In this document: positions 52,589 to 64,000 of the stretch, piece by piece
Layout: each line of letters begins with the position of its first letter
Position numbering within the stretch: the stretch's first letter is position 1
DNA from: Myxococcaceae bacterium JPH2
GTDB taxonomy: Bacteria > Myxococcota > Myxococcia > Myxococcales > Myxococcaceae
NCBI GenBank assembly: GCA_016458225.1
Contig: JAEMGR010000032.1
Coordinates: 50,020-114,019, forward strand
Direction of reading: 5' to 3'
DNA length: 64,000 nucleotides
Notes under the pieces: model-generated
Told to the model about the DNA's origin: nothing
What the model saw: only the letters and a program-made list of their open reading frames with translations
Database searches by the model: none
Made by a program: the position numbers and the translations under genes

Positions 52589-54427
52589 TTACTGCGGCAG
52601 CAGCTTCGTCACGAACGCGTCGGGGTTGCCCTTGAGCGTGTTCCCCTCGAAGTCGCCATACAGGAAGCCCGTCATATAGGGGCTGCCCGCGGAGTCGACC
52701 ATGAGGCCATAGTTCAGGACGTCGGTGGCTACGCCGCTCTTGATCGCCGGAGCCTGCTGAACCACCGACTGCAGGACGCCGTTGAAGTCGAGCCTGGCCA
52801 CGAAGGTGTGAGCCGGGCCGCCGCTGGTGTCATTGGCCAGGGCCACGTTCGCGCTCCCGCCGCCGCTCACGTAGATGCCGCTCGAGGTGGCCACGATGCC
52901 CGTCCCGAAGGAGCCCGAGCCCGACGTCAGCTCCCAGACCCAGAGCTTGACGCCCGCCGGCGAGTACTTCGCGACGAAGACACTGGGCTCGTTCACGCCG
53001 TTGGGGACGCCATCCATCCCGCCCGGGCTGTTGCCGGTGAGATAGACATTCCCGCTCGAATCGGAGGTGATGCCATAGTTGTAGGCGTTGCCCGTGGCCG
53101 TTCCCAACTGCCGGGTCCACTGCTTCACGCCACTGCCGTTGTACTTGGTGACAAAGACATCCATCGGGCCCATCGCCGTGTTGCCGTCCAGGCCACCGTT
53201 CGTCCAACCCGAGAGATAGACGTTGCCGGAGATATCGGAGACGACTCGACGACCGATGGTCCGCAGGCCCGCCTTTCCGACCGTCCGCGTCCACAAGCGA
53301 TTGCCCGCGGTGTCGTACTTGCTCACGAACGCGTCGTAGACGCCGGCGAGCGTGTTTCCGTCCAGGCTGCCGGTGGTGTAGCCCCCGATGAAGGCGTTGT
53401 CCAAGCCATCCAGCGCCACGCCATAGGTCTCCACGTCACCGCTCGTCGTCCCCAAGAGCTTCGTCCACTGGCGCACGCCGGTGTCGCTGTACTTCGTGAG
53501 GAAGGACTCTCGGCCGCCCATCTCCGTGGCGCCATCCAGCGGGCCATCCACGAAGCCCGCGGCGAGCACCTGCCCCGATGTCATGGTCGCCGCGACGGCG
53601 TACGGCCACACGAGCGACGCGGTGGAGCCGAGCTGCTTGGACCAGAGGGTCGCGCCGTTCGCGTCGCGCGCGGTGAGGAAGCCATCCATGGGGCCTCCCG
53701 TCGCGGGGACGCCCTCCAGGCCGACCTTGGTGAAGCCCGTGATGTAGTTGCGGCCGGACGGAATGCCCGCGATGTCATAGGCCTGGGTGAAGCCGCCCGT
53801 GGCCCCGGAGGTCTTCGTCCAGAGGGTCGCGCTCGTCTGGCAGCTCATCAGCTCGAGCGTCCCGATGGAGATGACCACGTTGCCCGCGCGGGTGTCGTTG
53901 TCATCCGTGACGTTCAGCCGGTACTTCACGTAGTTGCCGGGCGTGGCGACGTCGAACTCGCGGCGCTGCGAGCCGGGCCAGCCCGTCTGGTTGGTGCGCG
54001 TATCCACCACCACCCAGGCCGAGCCATTCCAGCCCTCGAGGGTCCAGTCCTTCGGCGCGCGCGTGACGATGGAGCCGTTCGAGTAGGTGATGGCATAGCG
54101 GCGCACCGTCTTGGCGCCGTCGCCGAACTGATAGGCGATCCACGCCGGAGTCTGCCCCTCGGGGGACAGCCAGAAGGTGTTGGTGGCGTCGAAGGCCTTC
54201 CAGGCGTCATAGGACGCGCCGAAGATGCCGGAGGCCGTGACGGCGCCCGACGGTGCCGTGGCGGACGTCATCACCGGCACGAGGTTCGTGCACGTCAGCG
54301 CCTGAACCTGCGAGCCTGACGCGTCCGCATTGGAATCATTGAGGTCCTCCCCCTGGCAGCCGGCCAGCACGCCCAGCGCCAGGGCCCCGGTCAGCGCATG
54401 CCGCTGCATGGACTTCCACTGCATCAT
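52589..54427 (-). CDS. SBBP-repeat lipoprotein with discoidin-like domain (copy 2)
   Basis: A 612-residue paralogue of the preceding gene: the same start MMQWKSMQRH, lipobox LAGC (Cys24), the same CQGEDL segment after it, the discoidin-like domain (about 45-200) and then SBBP propeller repeats to the end. The two genes are in tandem on the - strand, and about 130 bases upstream of each start are also similar, so the duplication included the promoter. They differ most in the propeller repeats, which may mean different ligands. Surface lipoprotein. Confidence 0.9.
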   Translation of the reverse strand: MMQWKSMQRHALTGALALGVLAGCQGEDLNDSNADASGSQVQALTCTNLVPVMTSATAPSGAVTASGIFGASYDAWKAFDATNTFWLSPEGQTPAWIAYQFGDGAKTVRRYAITYSNGSIVTRAPKDWTLEGWNGSAWVVVDTRTNQTGWPGSQRREFDVATPGNYVKYRLNVTDDNDTRAGNVVISIGTLELMSCQTSATLWTKTSGATGGFTQAYDIAGIPSGRNYITGFTKVGLEGVPATGGPMDGFLTARDANGATLWSKQLGSTASLVWPYAVAATMTSGQVLAAGFVDGPLDGATEMGGRESFLTKYSDTGVRQWTKLLGTTSGDVETYGVALDGLDNAFIGGYTTGSLDGNTLAGVYDAFVSKYDTAGNRLWTRTVGKAGLRTIGRRVVSDISGNVYLSGWTNGGLDGNTAMGPMDVFVTKYNGSGVKQWTRQLGTATGNAYNYGITSDSSGNVYLTGNSPGGMDGVPNGVNEPSVFVAKYSPAGVKLWVWELTSGSGSFGTGIVATSSGIYVSGGGSANVALANDTSGGPAHTFVARLDFNGVLQSVVQQAPAIKSGVATDVLNYGLMVDSAGSPYMTGFLYGDFEGNTLKGNPDAFVTKLLPQ

Positions 54428-54619
54428 GGTGTCGCTCCCCGCGAGCGTGCGCGACATGCGCACGACGTCTCGGGGGCCGAGCGCGAACGCCGCGTCCCCC
54501 AAGTCGCGGTGAGGGATACCGGCGACGGGGACCCACGCGGTGCGGGATGTGACGAAACCCTCCACACCCGGGACGAACCTGTCCCCATGGGGGACCGGCG
54601 CATCCCGGGCGGGAGGTAT

Positions 54620-54641
54620 CAGGCGCTCATCACGGCGCCTG
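54620..54641 (-). terminator. possible hairpin at the end of the VWA gene
   Basis: CAGGCGC (54620-54626) and GCGCCTG (54635-54641) pair with an 8-base loop that includes the stop codon of the VWA lipoprotein gene. It is short and overlaps coding sequence, so its role in termination is uncertain. Confidence 0.35.
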
Positions 54642-56219
54642 GACGTCCGTGATGAAGTAGCTCACGGTGCCGCTGCACGCCGTGGTCGCGTAGCAGCCGA
54701 CGCGAATCTCCGCATCGCCCCAGATGGTGTCGGGGACGTTGTAGACGAAGTTGGAGAGGCTGCCGCCGCACGCGTCGTCGTTGATCGCCACCTGCGCGGG
54801 CGGGGTGGCCGGATCGAACAGGCGCATGATGGTGTCACCCGTGCCGCTCGCGCCCGTCAGGCCGCAGGTGCCCACCTGCACGCGCTGGCCCGGCCGCACG
54901 TAGATCTTCGCGTTGGCGGTGTTCATCGTGCCGCCGTTGGTGTTGCTCACGTTGAACGTGAACGACGAGCCGACGGTGTACGCCAGCGTGCCGCCGCACG
55001 GGTTGTTGGCGAAGCAGCCAATGCGAACCTGGTACGTGCCCGTCGCCGGCACGACGTAGGTGATCTTCGACAAGAGGCCGCAGCCGTCATCGTTCAGGGC
55101 CACCTGCGTGCCGCTCGGGTTGAACAGGCGCATGGTCGTGTCGCCCGTGCCCGTGGCGCCATTCACGCCGCAGGTGCCCACGTTCAGCGTCTCGCCCTGG
55201 CGCAGGTAGATGGAGGTGTTGGCCGTGTTGACCGTGCCGCCGCTGGTGCCCTGCACGTTGAAGGCGAAGAGGTTGCCCCGCGTGCCCGCGAAGGGGGCCG
55301 GGCAGGCACCCGCGGCGCACGGGTAGGCCGCGTTCACGTCGTTGGCGCGGCGATACTCACCGCCGGTGACCGTGGCGAGCGACGAGAAGAGCTTGTCCTC
55401 GCAGAGCACCGCGGTGGTGCACGCCGTCGTCGTCGCGGACGGCGCGCCCTCCGAGGGCAGGAGGTTGAGGACCGACGAGCCCGTCCAGTACGCCGTGTCC
55501 ATCTTCACCAGGGACGCCGTGGCCTTGGCGTAGACCTTGTACGGCCAAGAGCTCGTATTGAGGACCGGATCCCCCGAGGGGCCGCTGCAGACGCCGGTGC
55601 TCGCGTTCTCCTCGCCATCCGTGGCGACGTACATGCTGGTGGAGTTCCCCGGGTCCTGGGCCGCGAGGTAGTCAATGGAGAAGCACATGGCGTCCGCCAG
55701 GGGCGTGCCGCCCGAGCAGGTCTCGTCACCGAGGGCGTCCAGCGCAGCCTTGGCCGTGGCCTTGTCCACGTAGCCGATCGTGAGCTTGGTGACGACCGTG
55801 CCCGCGAAGCTGACCACGGCGACGCGGGTGCGGTTGCCGATGTTCGGATCGAACATGTTCTCCAACTGGAGGAGCGACTGCTTCTTCGCGTCCTTGCAGC
55901 GGCTGTTGCCCGTGGCCTTCCGGATGGCCGTCATGGAGCCGGAGCGATCGAGCAGGATGAGGCCGTAGCGCTCAGGTCCCAACGTCTTCACGTCGCCATC
56001 GGCGGAGCCCTTGGCATCAGGGGCCTGGATGAACCGGACGAGCGGACGCTCTCCCTTGGGGCTTGCGTCCGCCAGCGCGACCTCGTTCAAGGACTGGGCC
56101 TGGACGGCCACGTCGGGAACGGCGGCGGGCGCGAGCGCCTGCTCTGCCTCGGGGCCACAGGCGGACATCATCGGTACGGCGAGCACGGACAGCAGCAACC
56201 GGAGCAGGGTTCTTTTCAC
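54630..56219 (-). CDS. von Willebrand factor A domain lipoprotein
   Basis: A 529-residue secreted lipoprotein with a GTG start at 56219, preceded by GAGGAG, and a signal ending MSAC (lipobox, Cys21). The VWA domain (about 80-300) has the metal-site motif DRSGSM at residues about 90-95, YVATDGEENAS later supplying the third loop, and a GTPLADAMC segment. The C-terminus holds two repeated modules of about 100 residues (about 318-415 and 420-525), each with GTCG and GTGDT(T/I)MRLF followed by NDD(G/A)CG, like pre-peptidase/secretion-linked beta domains. It probably binds a surface or matrix ligand. The sigma factor upstream may control it. Confidence 0.9.
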   Translation of the reverse strand: MKRTLLRLLLSVLAVPMMSACGPEAEQALAPAAVPDVAVQAQSLNEVALADASPKGERPLVRFIQAPDAKGSADGDVKTLGPERYGLILLDRSGSMTAIRKATGNSRCKDAKKQSLLQLENMFDPNIGNRTRVAVVSFAGTVVTKLTIGYVDKATAKAALDALGDETCSGGTPLADAMCFSIDYLAAQDPGNSTSMYVATDGEENASTGVCSGPSGDPVLNTSSWPYKVYAKATASLVKMDTAYWTGSSVLNLLPSEGAPSATTTACTTAVLCEDKLFSSLATVTGGEYRRANDVNAAYPCAAGACPAPFAGTRGNLFAFNVQGTSGGTVNTANTSIYLRQGETLNVGTCGVNGATGTGDTTMRLFNPSGTQVALNDDGCGLLSKITYVVPATGTYQVRIGCFANNPCGGTLAYTVGSSFTFNVSNTNGGTMNTANAKIYVRPGQRVQVGTCGLTGASGTGDTIMRLFDPATPPAQVAINDDACGGSLSNFVYNVPDTIWGDAEIRVGCYATTACSGTVSYFITDVQAP

Positions 56220-56320
56220 GTGCACTCCTCGGGACCACTGGGTGGACTGCGGTGGAGGGATCGACCGAGGCGTCTGGAATGGGAAGATTATTTCTTGAAA
56301 TGCACGAATTTCTAGTTTGG

Positions 56321-56809
56321 TTAATTTTTGCCGTCGAGGCGCACGCTGCGCTTCCGGGCCCGGGCCACGAAGCGCCGGAGCTGGTGGCGGACCGTCTTGG
56401 CGGAGAGGCCCAGGTGCGTGGCGACCTCGGTGATGCTGTGGCCGTCCACGAAGTGGAGGATGGCCGCGGAGAGGGTTTGGGGGGATTCGCCGTGCAGCAG
56501 CAGGGCCAGGTCCTTGGCGGCCTCGGCGCGCCGCATGTCGCCGGGATGAGAGGGTTCTGACGCGGGCTGTCCATCCCGCCACCGGCCGCGCTGGCGGAGG
56601 CGATCGATGGCCAGACACGTCGCCATCTGGTGGAGGAGGGACGGGTTCGCGGGATGGGTTCGCAGGCGTCCCCATTGCTCCACCAGGGAGGCGAAGGCGT
56701 CGTGGGTGACGTCGCGCGCCTCCTCGGAGTTCCCTAGGAGGAGCAACGCCCTTCGGTACACGGACGCGCCGAAGCGGCCGTACAAGTCGGTCAAGTCCAA
56801 GCCCGGCAT
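56321..56809 (-). CDS. ECF-type RNA polymerase sigma factor
   Basis: A 162-residue sigma factor. Region 2 is at about residues 8-75 (LYGRFGASVYRRALLLLGNSEEARDVTHDAFASLVEQW, ending with CLAIDRLRQRGRW). Region 4 is at about 105-160 (LLHGESPQTLSAAILHFVDGHSITEVATHLGLSAKTVRHQLRRF), a clear helix-turn-helix. There is no adjacent anti-sigma gene; the next gene on the strand is the VWA lipoprotein, 101 bases downstream. It probably drives that gene and perhaps itself. A ribosome-binding site (GAGGGGGAG) precedes the ATG. Confidence 0.92.
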   Translation of the reverse strand: MPGLDLTDLYGRFGASVYRRALLLLGNSEEARDVTHDAFASLVEQWGRLRTHPANPSLLHQMATCLAIDRLRQRGRWRDGQPASEPSHPGDMRRAEAAKDLALLLHGESPQTLSAAILHFVDGHSITEVATHLGLSAKTVRHQLRRFVARARKRSVRLDGKN

Positions 56810-56936
56810 GGGCTGCTCCCCCTCAATTCAAGACGAGTGCCGACGGGATCGGCGTCAGGCTCGCGAAGCCAAACGGACCCCATTGAGAGTCTTCGCCCAG
56901 AATATTGTCAGACTCCCCTGACGCGAGTTTCGGGCA

Positions 56937-56954
56937 GTGTTGACCAGACAACAC
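56937..56954 (-). terminator. possible hairpin after the lipoxygenase gene
   Basis: GTGTTG (56937-56942) and CAACAC (56949-56954) form a perfect 6-bp stem with a 6-base loop, 12 bases beyond the lipoxygenase stop. The rest of the gap 56810-56966 holds nothing I can name. Confidence 0.4.
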
Positions 56955-56966
56955 CGCGCCGCGGCG

Positions 56967-59024
56967 TCAGATGTTGATGCGGGAGCTGACCGTGCGGACG
57001 TCCAGACCGTGGGCGGCGAAGTCGCTGGCATGCGCGCGCAGCAGCTCCACGAACCGTGGGTGCACGTCCTCCTCCTCGTTGGCGACGAGGAAGCCGTAGC
57101 GCGTCTTGGACAGCATCCAGGAGATCCACAGCATCTCCGTGGCGTCATCCGGGGGCGGGGCCACGTCCAGGTCCGCCTCGGAGGAGAGGGCGCCGGCCTT
57201 GCCCCAGCGCAGTCCGAGGCAGGAGTAGAGGACCTCGCCCGCGTCCTCCCATTGCAGGTTGTTGGCCCAGGCGTGACGGAAGGTGGCGAAGAAGATGACG
57301 TAGCGGCACAGGTGCCGGAGCGCGTCCACTTCTCCGGGCTGGGGCGTGTCCGTGTGCGTCACCGGGCTGACGGCGCGCGGGGGCGGCTCGGCGGCCTTCG
57401 CGTCCAGGTCCATGCGCTCGCTGCGCGCGAACCAGGGCGCGGGCTTGCCGGTGACGGTGGCGCGCAGATAGCGGCAGATGAAGGCGGGCGCGGCGTGGGT
57501 GACGAGGTCGTCCGAGAAGCGGCGCACCTCGCGCCACTGGGCTTCAATCTGCTCGCCGTGCTCGGCGAAGAAGGCGTCCACGTGCTCGCCGATGAGTCGC
57601 CAGAAGAGGTGGGCGCAGTGGGCGTAGTGGTGGCCCTCGCACACGGGGGCCTTGGGCGCGAAGCCCTTCCAGTCGTAGCTGCCCAGCAAGTGGGCGAGCC
57701 GCGTCTCCACCGCGGCGGGCGTGAGCGCGCTGGCCCGGGTGATGTAACCCGAAGGCCCGATGAGGAAGCCATTGGCGGAGTGGTTGATGAGCACCACCTC
57801 GCGCAGGTGGGGGAGCAGGAGCCAGCGCAAGGGATTGAGCCGCAGGTTGCGGTGCGCGGCGATGGCGTACTGCTCGACGTTGAAGTGGCACTGGCCCAGG
57901 TGGTTGCCCAGCTCGGTGTCCAGCGTGGCGCTCACGCGCGCCATCCGCTTGGCGGCTTCCCAGCCCGCGCCGTCCTGGGGGGTGAACGTGCGTCGCGTCA
58001 CCGGCGAGCCGGGCGCGGTGGCTCCGGGCTCGCGCATCCCCAGGATGATGCGGGTGGGGAGCAGCCGCCCGTCCTCCAATCGCAGACGGATGTCCACGTC
58101 CGGAAGACAATGAATGCCGTCCTGCTCATAGGCATTCCACGGGAAATACAGACGGAAGGCGCCCGTGTCGCCGGGCGACTCGGGGTCACCGTCCAGGAGG
58201 GTGGAGAACATGCCGTTGAGCAGGCGCTCTCCGAAGAAGGCATCCGTGCGCGTGGACCCGGGAGACTCGCGCTCCAGTCGGCGCGTCATGGATTCGGGGT
58301 AGTCCGCCTGGATGGCTTCGAGGCTGGGGGACTTGCCCAGGCGGCTCTGGAGCAGGTGCCGGCGCTTGACGAGTTCGATGGGCGCCACGGCCTTGACCAT
58401 GGCGAGCGCGCGGCCCGGCGCATAGGCCGTGGGGGGCGTGCCTTCCTCCGTGACGAGCAGGCGGGCCAGGGGCGTGGTCGGATCGTATTCCCAGTACGGC
58501 AGCCGCAGCGTCCCGAAGTCGTACTCCAGGCCGGCGAAGTCGTCCGGGCCTCGCTCCGTCCCGATGCGCCGCCAGTGCTCCACCACGCGGCCATTCTTCG
58601 CGAACGTGTGCTGTGGCTCGAAGAGGCGCAGCTCCAGGTCCGGGAGATCGCCGGCGCCCGCGCTGGCCGGATCGTACCGGACCGCGAAGCGGCCCTCCGC
58701 GTCCGTGAACCCCTCGCCCAGGAAGTCATCCGGGGTGCCGAAGTCCCGGTCCCACAGCTCGACCTTCAGGTGATGCAAGGGAATGGGCCCCGTGGGGCCG
58801 TCATGCTCGAAGACCACGCGGCCCGTGGCGACCGCGGGCAGCGCGTCAAGTGACCCGGGGGGGCTTGCCGGGCGCACGCGGTTCGCCAGCTCCCGGCTGA
58901 GCACCTGCCGTTGCTCGAGCGGCAGGCGCGCATACCACCGGGCCAGCTCATCTGCCTCCAGCAGGGGTTCCTCGGCGTCGTGGCCTTTCGTCAGGCCCAT
59001 CCAGGTCAGCACGCGGCGCAACAT
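56967..59024 (-). CDS. lipoxygenase family protein
   Basis: A 685-residue lipoxygenase that adds oxygen to polyunsaturated fatty acids at a non-haem iron. Iron ligands are readable: His375 and His380 (NHLGQCH, the H-x4-H pair), His584 and Asn588 (RHAWAN), and the C-terminal Ile685 (SSRINI). The helix between reads VEQYAIAAHRNLRLNPLRWLLLPHL, a standard LOX signature. Residues about 60-160 form a transthyretin/carbohydrate-domain-like beta unit (GRVVFEHDG...DAEGRFAV), replacing the PLAT domain of eukaryotic LOX. The ATG at 59024 is preferred over an in-frame start at 59078. It is divergent from geosmin synthase. Confidence 0.93.
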   Translation of the reverse strand: MLRRVLTWMGLTKGHDAEEPLLEADELARWYARLPLEQRQVLSRELANRVRPASPPGSLDALPAVATGRVVFEHDGPTGPIPLHHLKVELWDRDFGTPDDFLGEGFTDAEGRFAVRYDPASAGAGDLPDLELRLFEPQHTFAKNGRVVEHWRRIGTERGPDDFAGLEYDFGTLRLPYWEYDPTTPLARLLVTEEGTPPTAYAPGRALAMVKAVAPIELVKRRHLLQSRLGKSPSLEAIQADYPESMTRRLERESPGSTRTDAFFGERLLNGMFSTLLDGDPESPGDTGAFRLYFPWNAYEQDGIHCLPDVDIRLRLEDGRLLPTRIILGMREPGATAPGSPVTRRTFTPQDGAGWEAAKRMARVSATLDTELGNHLGQCHFNVEQYAIAAHRNLRLNPLRWLLLPHLREVVLINHSANGFLIGPSGYITRASALTPAAVETRLAHLLGSYDWKGFAPKAPVCEGHHYAHCAHLFWRLIGEHVDAFFAEHGEQIEAQWREVRRFSDDLVTHAAPAFICRYLRATVTGKPAPWFARSERMDLDAKAAEPPPRAVSPVTHTDTPQPGEVDALRHLCRYVIFFATFRHAWANNLQWEDAGEVLYSCLGLRWGKAGALSSEADLDVAPPPDDATEMLWISWMLSKTRYGFLVANEEEDVHPRFVELLRAHASDFAAHGLDVRTVSSRINI

Positions 59025-59081
59025 GGCGGAACCGTACCACCGCAGCGTTCCTTCTCTGACGTTCCTTGAGGTTCCCATCTA

Positions 59082-59093
59082 CCCATGCATGGG
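59082..59093. promoter_or_regulatory. perfect 12-bp palindrome between lipoxygenase and geosmin synthase
   Basis: CCCATGCATGGG is a perfect palindrome located 58 bases upstream of the lipoxygenase start and 102 bases upstream of the geosmin synthase start, in an AT-richer divergent promoter region. It is a plausible binding site for a shared regulator; no regulator is identified. Confidence 0.35.
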
Positions 59094-59155
59094 GTCATTT
59101 CTTGAATTTTGGAAAAGCCTGCGAGCCCTACTTTGACGTGGAGTTCAATGCCTGA

Positions 59156-61471
<2,316 letters not shown>

Positions 61472-61519
61472 TTTCTCCCGCATCCCTCAACCCTTTCCCT
61501 CAGTGACATCAGGTGAGTC

Positions 61520-62932
61520 ATGGCCAATTCGATGAAGCCGGGCAGTGAGCAGGAGCATTCGCAGCTGAGCCTCGGGACCGCGGCGGCGCGCCAGCTCGCG
61601 ACGACGACCAAGTCCGTTCCGCAGATGCAGGGCATCTCGTCCCGGTGGCTCTTGAAGCTGCTGCCGTGGGTGCAGGTGTCCGGCGGCGTGTACCGCGTCA
61701 ACCGCCGCCTCTCCTACGCCGTGGGCGATGGCCGCGTGACGTTCACGACCACCGGCGCCAAGGTGCAGGTGATTCCCCAGGAGCTGTGTGAGCTGCCGCT
61801 CCTGCGTGGCTACGACGACGTGGAGGTGCTCACCGCGCTCGCCAACCGCTTCGTGCAGAAGGAGTTCAAGGCGGGCGACGTCATCACCGAGAAGGGCAAG
61901 GAGGCGGACTCCATCTGCCTCATCGCGCACGGCAAGGTGAACAAGCTGGGCGCGGGCAAGTACGGCGACCTGACGGTGCTCGGCGTGCTCGCGGACGGCG
62001 ACCACTACAGCTACCAGGCGCTGCTGGAGTCCCAGGACTACTGGCAGTTCACGGCCAAGGCCGTCACGCCGTGCACGGTGCTCATCCTGGAGCAGTCCGC
62101 GTTCGAGGCGGTGGTGGCCCAGTCGCCCTCGCTGAAGAAGCACATCGACGAGTTCAAGGCGCGCGCGAAGAAGAAGCAGGACACCTCGGGTCAGGCCGCC
62201 ATCGAGCTGGCCGCGGGCCACTCGGGTGAGCCGGTGCTGCCGGGCACGTACGTGGACTACGAGACGTCGCCGCGCGAGTACGAGCTGAGCGTGGCGCAGA
62301 CGGTGCTCCAGATCCACTCGCGCGTGGCGGACCTCTTCAACGAGCCGATGAACCAGACGGAGCAGCAGCTGCGTCTGACGGTCGAGGCGTTGAAGGAGCG
62401 CAAGGAGCACGAGCTCATCAACAACCGCGACTTCGGCCTGCTGCACAACGCGGACCTGAGCCAGCGCATCCACACGCGCTCGGGCCCGCCCACGCCGGAC
62501 GACATGGACGAGCTGCTGGCCACCGTGTGGAAGGAGCCGTCCTTCTTCCTCGCCCACCCGCGCGCCATCGCCGCGTTCGGCCAGGAGTGCAACCGCCGGG
62601 GCATCTACCCCACCAGCACGGAGATGAACGGCAACATGGTTCCCTCGTGGCGCGGCGTGCCCATCTTCCCGTGCAACAAGATTCCCATCTCCGACTCGCG
62701 CACCAGCTCCATCCTGCTCATGCGCGCCGGAGAGAAGAACCAGGGCGTCGTCGGCCTGCACCAGGCGGGCATCCCGGATGAGATCGAGCCCAGCCTCAAC
62801 GTGCGCTTCATGGGCATCAACGAGAAGGCCATCATCTCGTACCTCGTCAGCAGCTACTTCTCCGCGGCGGTGCTCATCCCGGACGCGCTCGGCATCCTCG
62901 AGAGCGTCGAGATTGGCCGCAACCAGGACTGA
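61520..62932 (+). CDS. family 2B encapsulin shell protein (cyclic nucleotide-binding domain fused to HK97-fold shell), copy 1
   Basis: A 470-residue protein combining an N-terminal arm (1-60, [17 protein letters not shown]), a cyclic-nucleotide-binding domain inserted at about 100-205 ([32 protein letters not shown]) and an HK97-fold shell domain (about 230-470; [42 protein letters not shown], then [12 protein letters not shown]). This is the layout of family 2B encapsulins, which form protein compartments around enzymes such as terpene cyclases. The geosmin synthase directly upstream is the obvious cargo. Ligand binding by the inserted domain is not established. Confidence 0.93.
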   Translation: MANSMKPGSEQEHSQLSLGTAAARQLATTTKSVPQMQGISSRWLLKLLPWVQVSGGVYRVNRRLSYAVGDGRVTFTTTGAKVQVIPQELCELPLLRGYDDVEVLTALANRFVQKEFKAGDVITEKGKEADSICLIAHGKVNKLGAGKYGDLTVLGVLADGDHYSYQALLESQDYWQFTAKAVTPCTVLILEQSAFEAVVAQSPSLKKHIDEFKARAKKKQDTSGQAAIELAAGHSGEPVLPGTYVDYETSPREYELSVAQTVLQIHSRVADLFNEPMNQTEQQLRLTVEALKERKEHELINNRDFGLLHNADLSQRIHTRSGPPTPDDMDELLATVWKEPSFFLAHPRAIAAFGQECNRRGIYPTSTEMNGNMVPSWRGVPIFPCNKIPISDSRTSSILLMRAGEKNQGVVGLHQAGIPDEIEPSLNVRFMGINEKAIISYLVSSYFSAAVLIPDALGILESVEIGRNQD

Positions 62933-62935
62933 TCC

Positions 62936-64000
62936 ATGGCCCACTCCGAAGAAGAGTCCCAGCTGAGTCTGGGGACCGCGGGCGCGCGCCAGCTCGCGAC
63001 GACGACGAAGTCCGCGCCGCAGATGCAGGGCATCTCGCCCCGCTGGCTGCTGCGCATGCTGCCGTGGGTGCAGGTGTCCGGTGGCGTGTACCGCGTCAAC
63101 CGGCGCCTGACGTACACCGCGGGCGATGACCGCCTCGTGTTCAGCAACATCGGCGCGAAGGTGGAGGTCGCTCCCCAGGAGCTGGCCAAGCTGCCGCTGT
63201 TGCGCGGCTTCGACGGGGACCCCGGGGTCCTCACCGCGCTCGCCGGGCGCTTCGTCCAGCGCGAGGTCCGGGCTGGAGAGGCCATCGTCGAGGCGGGCCA
63301 GTCCGCCGAGCACGTGGTCCTCCTGGCGCACGGCAAGGCGCGCAAGGTGGGGCAGGGCAAGTACGGCGATGAAGTCACGCTGGACACGCTCGGCGACGGC
63401 GACCACTTCGGCGACGCGGCCGTGGTGGAGTCGAACGACAAGTGGCCCTTCACGGTTCGCGCGACCACCGCGTGCACGGTGCTGGCGCTGCCGCAGCAGG
63501 TCTTCGAGTCGCTCATCTCCCAGTCTCCGGCGCTGCGCGCGCACATCGAGCAGTTCAAGGCGCGGCTGAAGAAGCCCCAGGACAAGATGGGGCAGGCCGC
63601 CATCCCGATGGCCGCGGGGCACGCCGGTGAGCCGTCGCTGCACGGCGGCTTCGTGGACTACGAGCTGAAGCCCCGCGAGTACGAGCTGAGCGTGGCGCAG
63701 ACCGTGCTCCGGGTGCACACGCGCGTGGCGGACCTCTTCAATGGTCCGATGAACCAGACGCAAGAGCAGCTGCGCCTGACGATTGAAGCCCTGCGCGAGC
63801 GGCAGGAGTACGAGCTCGTCAACAACCGCGACTTCGGCCTGCTGCACAACGCGGACCTGAAGCAGCGGCTCCACACGCGCTCGGGCCCGCCCACGCCGGA
63901 CGACTTCGACGAGCTGCTCTGCCGGCGCAGGAAGTCGCGCTTCTTCCTGGCCCACCCGCGCGCCATCGCCGCGTTCGGCCGCGAGTGCACCCGACGGGGC
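62936..64000 (+). CDS. family 2B encapsulin shell protein, copy 2 (cut by the window end)
   Basis: Begins at ATG 62936, four bases after the stop of the first shell gene, and remains open to base 64000 (355 codons). It is a close paralogue: [17 protein letters not shown] at the N-terminus, [22 protein letters not shown], the inserted nucleotide-binding domain with [26 protein letters not shown], then the shell part starting [24 protein letters not shown]. Differences cluster in the binding domain. A two-gene shell suggests a mixed or alternating compartment. The C-terminal part is outside the window. Confidence 0.93.
   Translation, partial: MAHSEEESQLSLGTAGARQLATTTKSAPQMQGISPRWLLRMLPWVQVSGGVYRVNRRLTYTAGDDRLVFSNIGAKVEVAPQELAKLPLLRGFDGDPGVLTALAGRFVQREVRAGEAIVEAGQSAEHVVLLAHGKARKVGQGKYGDEVTLDTLGDGDHFGDAAVVESNDKWPFTVRATTACTVLALPQQVFESLISQSPALRAHIEQFKARLKKPQDKMGQAAIPMAAGHAGEPSLHGGFVDYELKPREYELSVAQTVLRVHTRVADLFNGPMNQTQEQLRLTIEALRERQEYELVNNRDFGLLHNADLKQRLHTRSGPPTPDDFDELLCRRRKSRFFLAHPRAIAAFGRECTRRG

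Overview
The window is high-GC DNA (strong G/C preference at third codon positions, long antisense shadow frames) that reads as a chromosomal segment of a myxobacterium of the Myxococcus/Corallococcus type. Signs of this are the many short-signal lipoproteins, SBBP-repeat/discoidin lipoproteins, a lipoxygenase, geosmin synthase with encapsulin shells, a single large type VI secretion locus and frequent ATGA overlaps. I see no rRNA, tRNA, transposase or CRISPR array. No gene-free stretch exceeds about 300 bases; the longest is 47326-47617.

1-16.3 kb: housekeeping and catabolism. It opens with a partial PLP-dependent D-amino-acid enzyme and a small membrane-anchored protein, then a secreted prolyl oligopeptidase, a lipoprotein DD-carboxypeptidase, an RdgC-like pair and an M1 aminopeptidase lipoprotein. 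A DUF47-Pit phosphate uptake pair follows, with a four-unit Pho-box-like array in front. A haem-oxygenase-fold enzyme is divergent from a purine-degradation operon: flavoprotein, allantoinase, allantoicase, OHCU decarboxylase and HIU hydrolase. No classical uricase is visible, so the flavoprotein is the candidate for the urate step. thiD converges on this operon.

17.2-40.3 kb: type VI secretion locus. On the + strand run an unknown helical protein, a degenerate adenylate-forming (ANL) protein, a PAAR-like DUF4280 protein, an IglI/TssA-like protein, TssG, TssB, TssC, Hcp-like, TssK, TssE, a VgrG split into two genes, TssF, TssL, a small unknown protein, TssM and TssJ. On the - strand are a second VgrG with an Ala-rich tail and a 708-residue coiled-coil protein. 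ClpV/TssH is not in the window.

40.3-49.1 kb: accessory region with rearrangement scars. It holds a decayed metallopeptidase inserted between two pieces of a herA 3' end and an alpha/beta hydrolase. Next is a tight five-gene operon: sigma-like protein, HTH protein, ImmA/IrrE peptidase, NurA-like protein and HerA ATPase. Two lipoproteins (one with a YHTHP motif) and a short Imm11-like protein follow.

49.1-64 kb: an S41 peptidase lipoprotein, two tandemly duplicated SBBP/discoidin lipoproteins, a von Willebrand A lipoprotein behind an ECF sigma factor, and a lipoxygenase. Divergent from the lipoxygenase is bifunctional geosmin synthase, followed by two family 2B encapsulin shell genes, the second cut by the window end. 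Geosmin synthase is probably packed inside a two-component protein shell.
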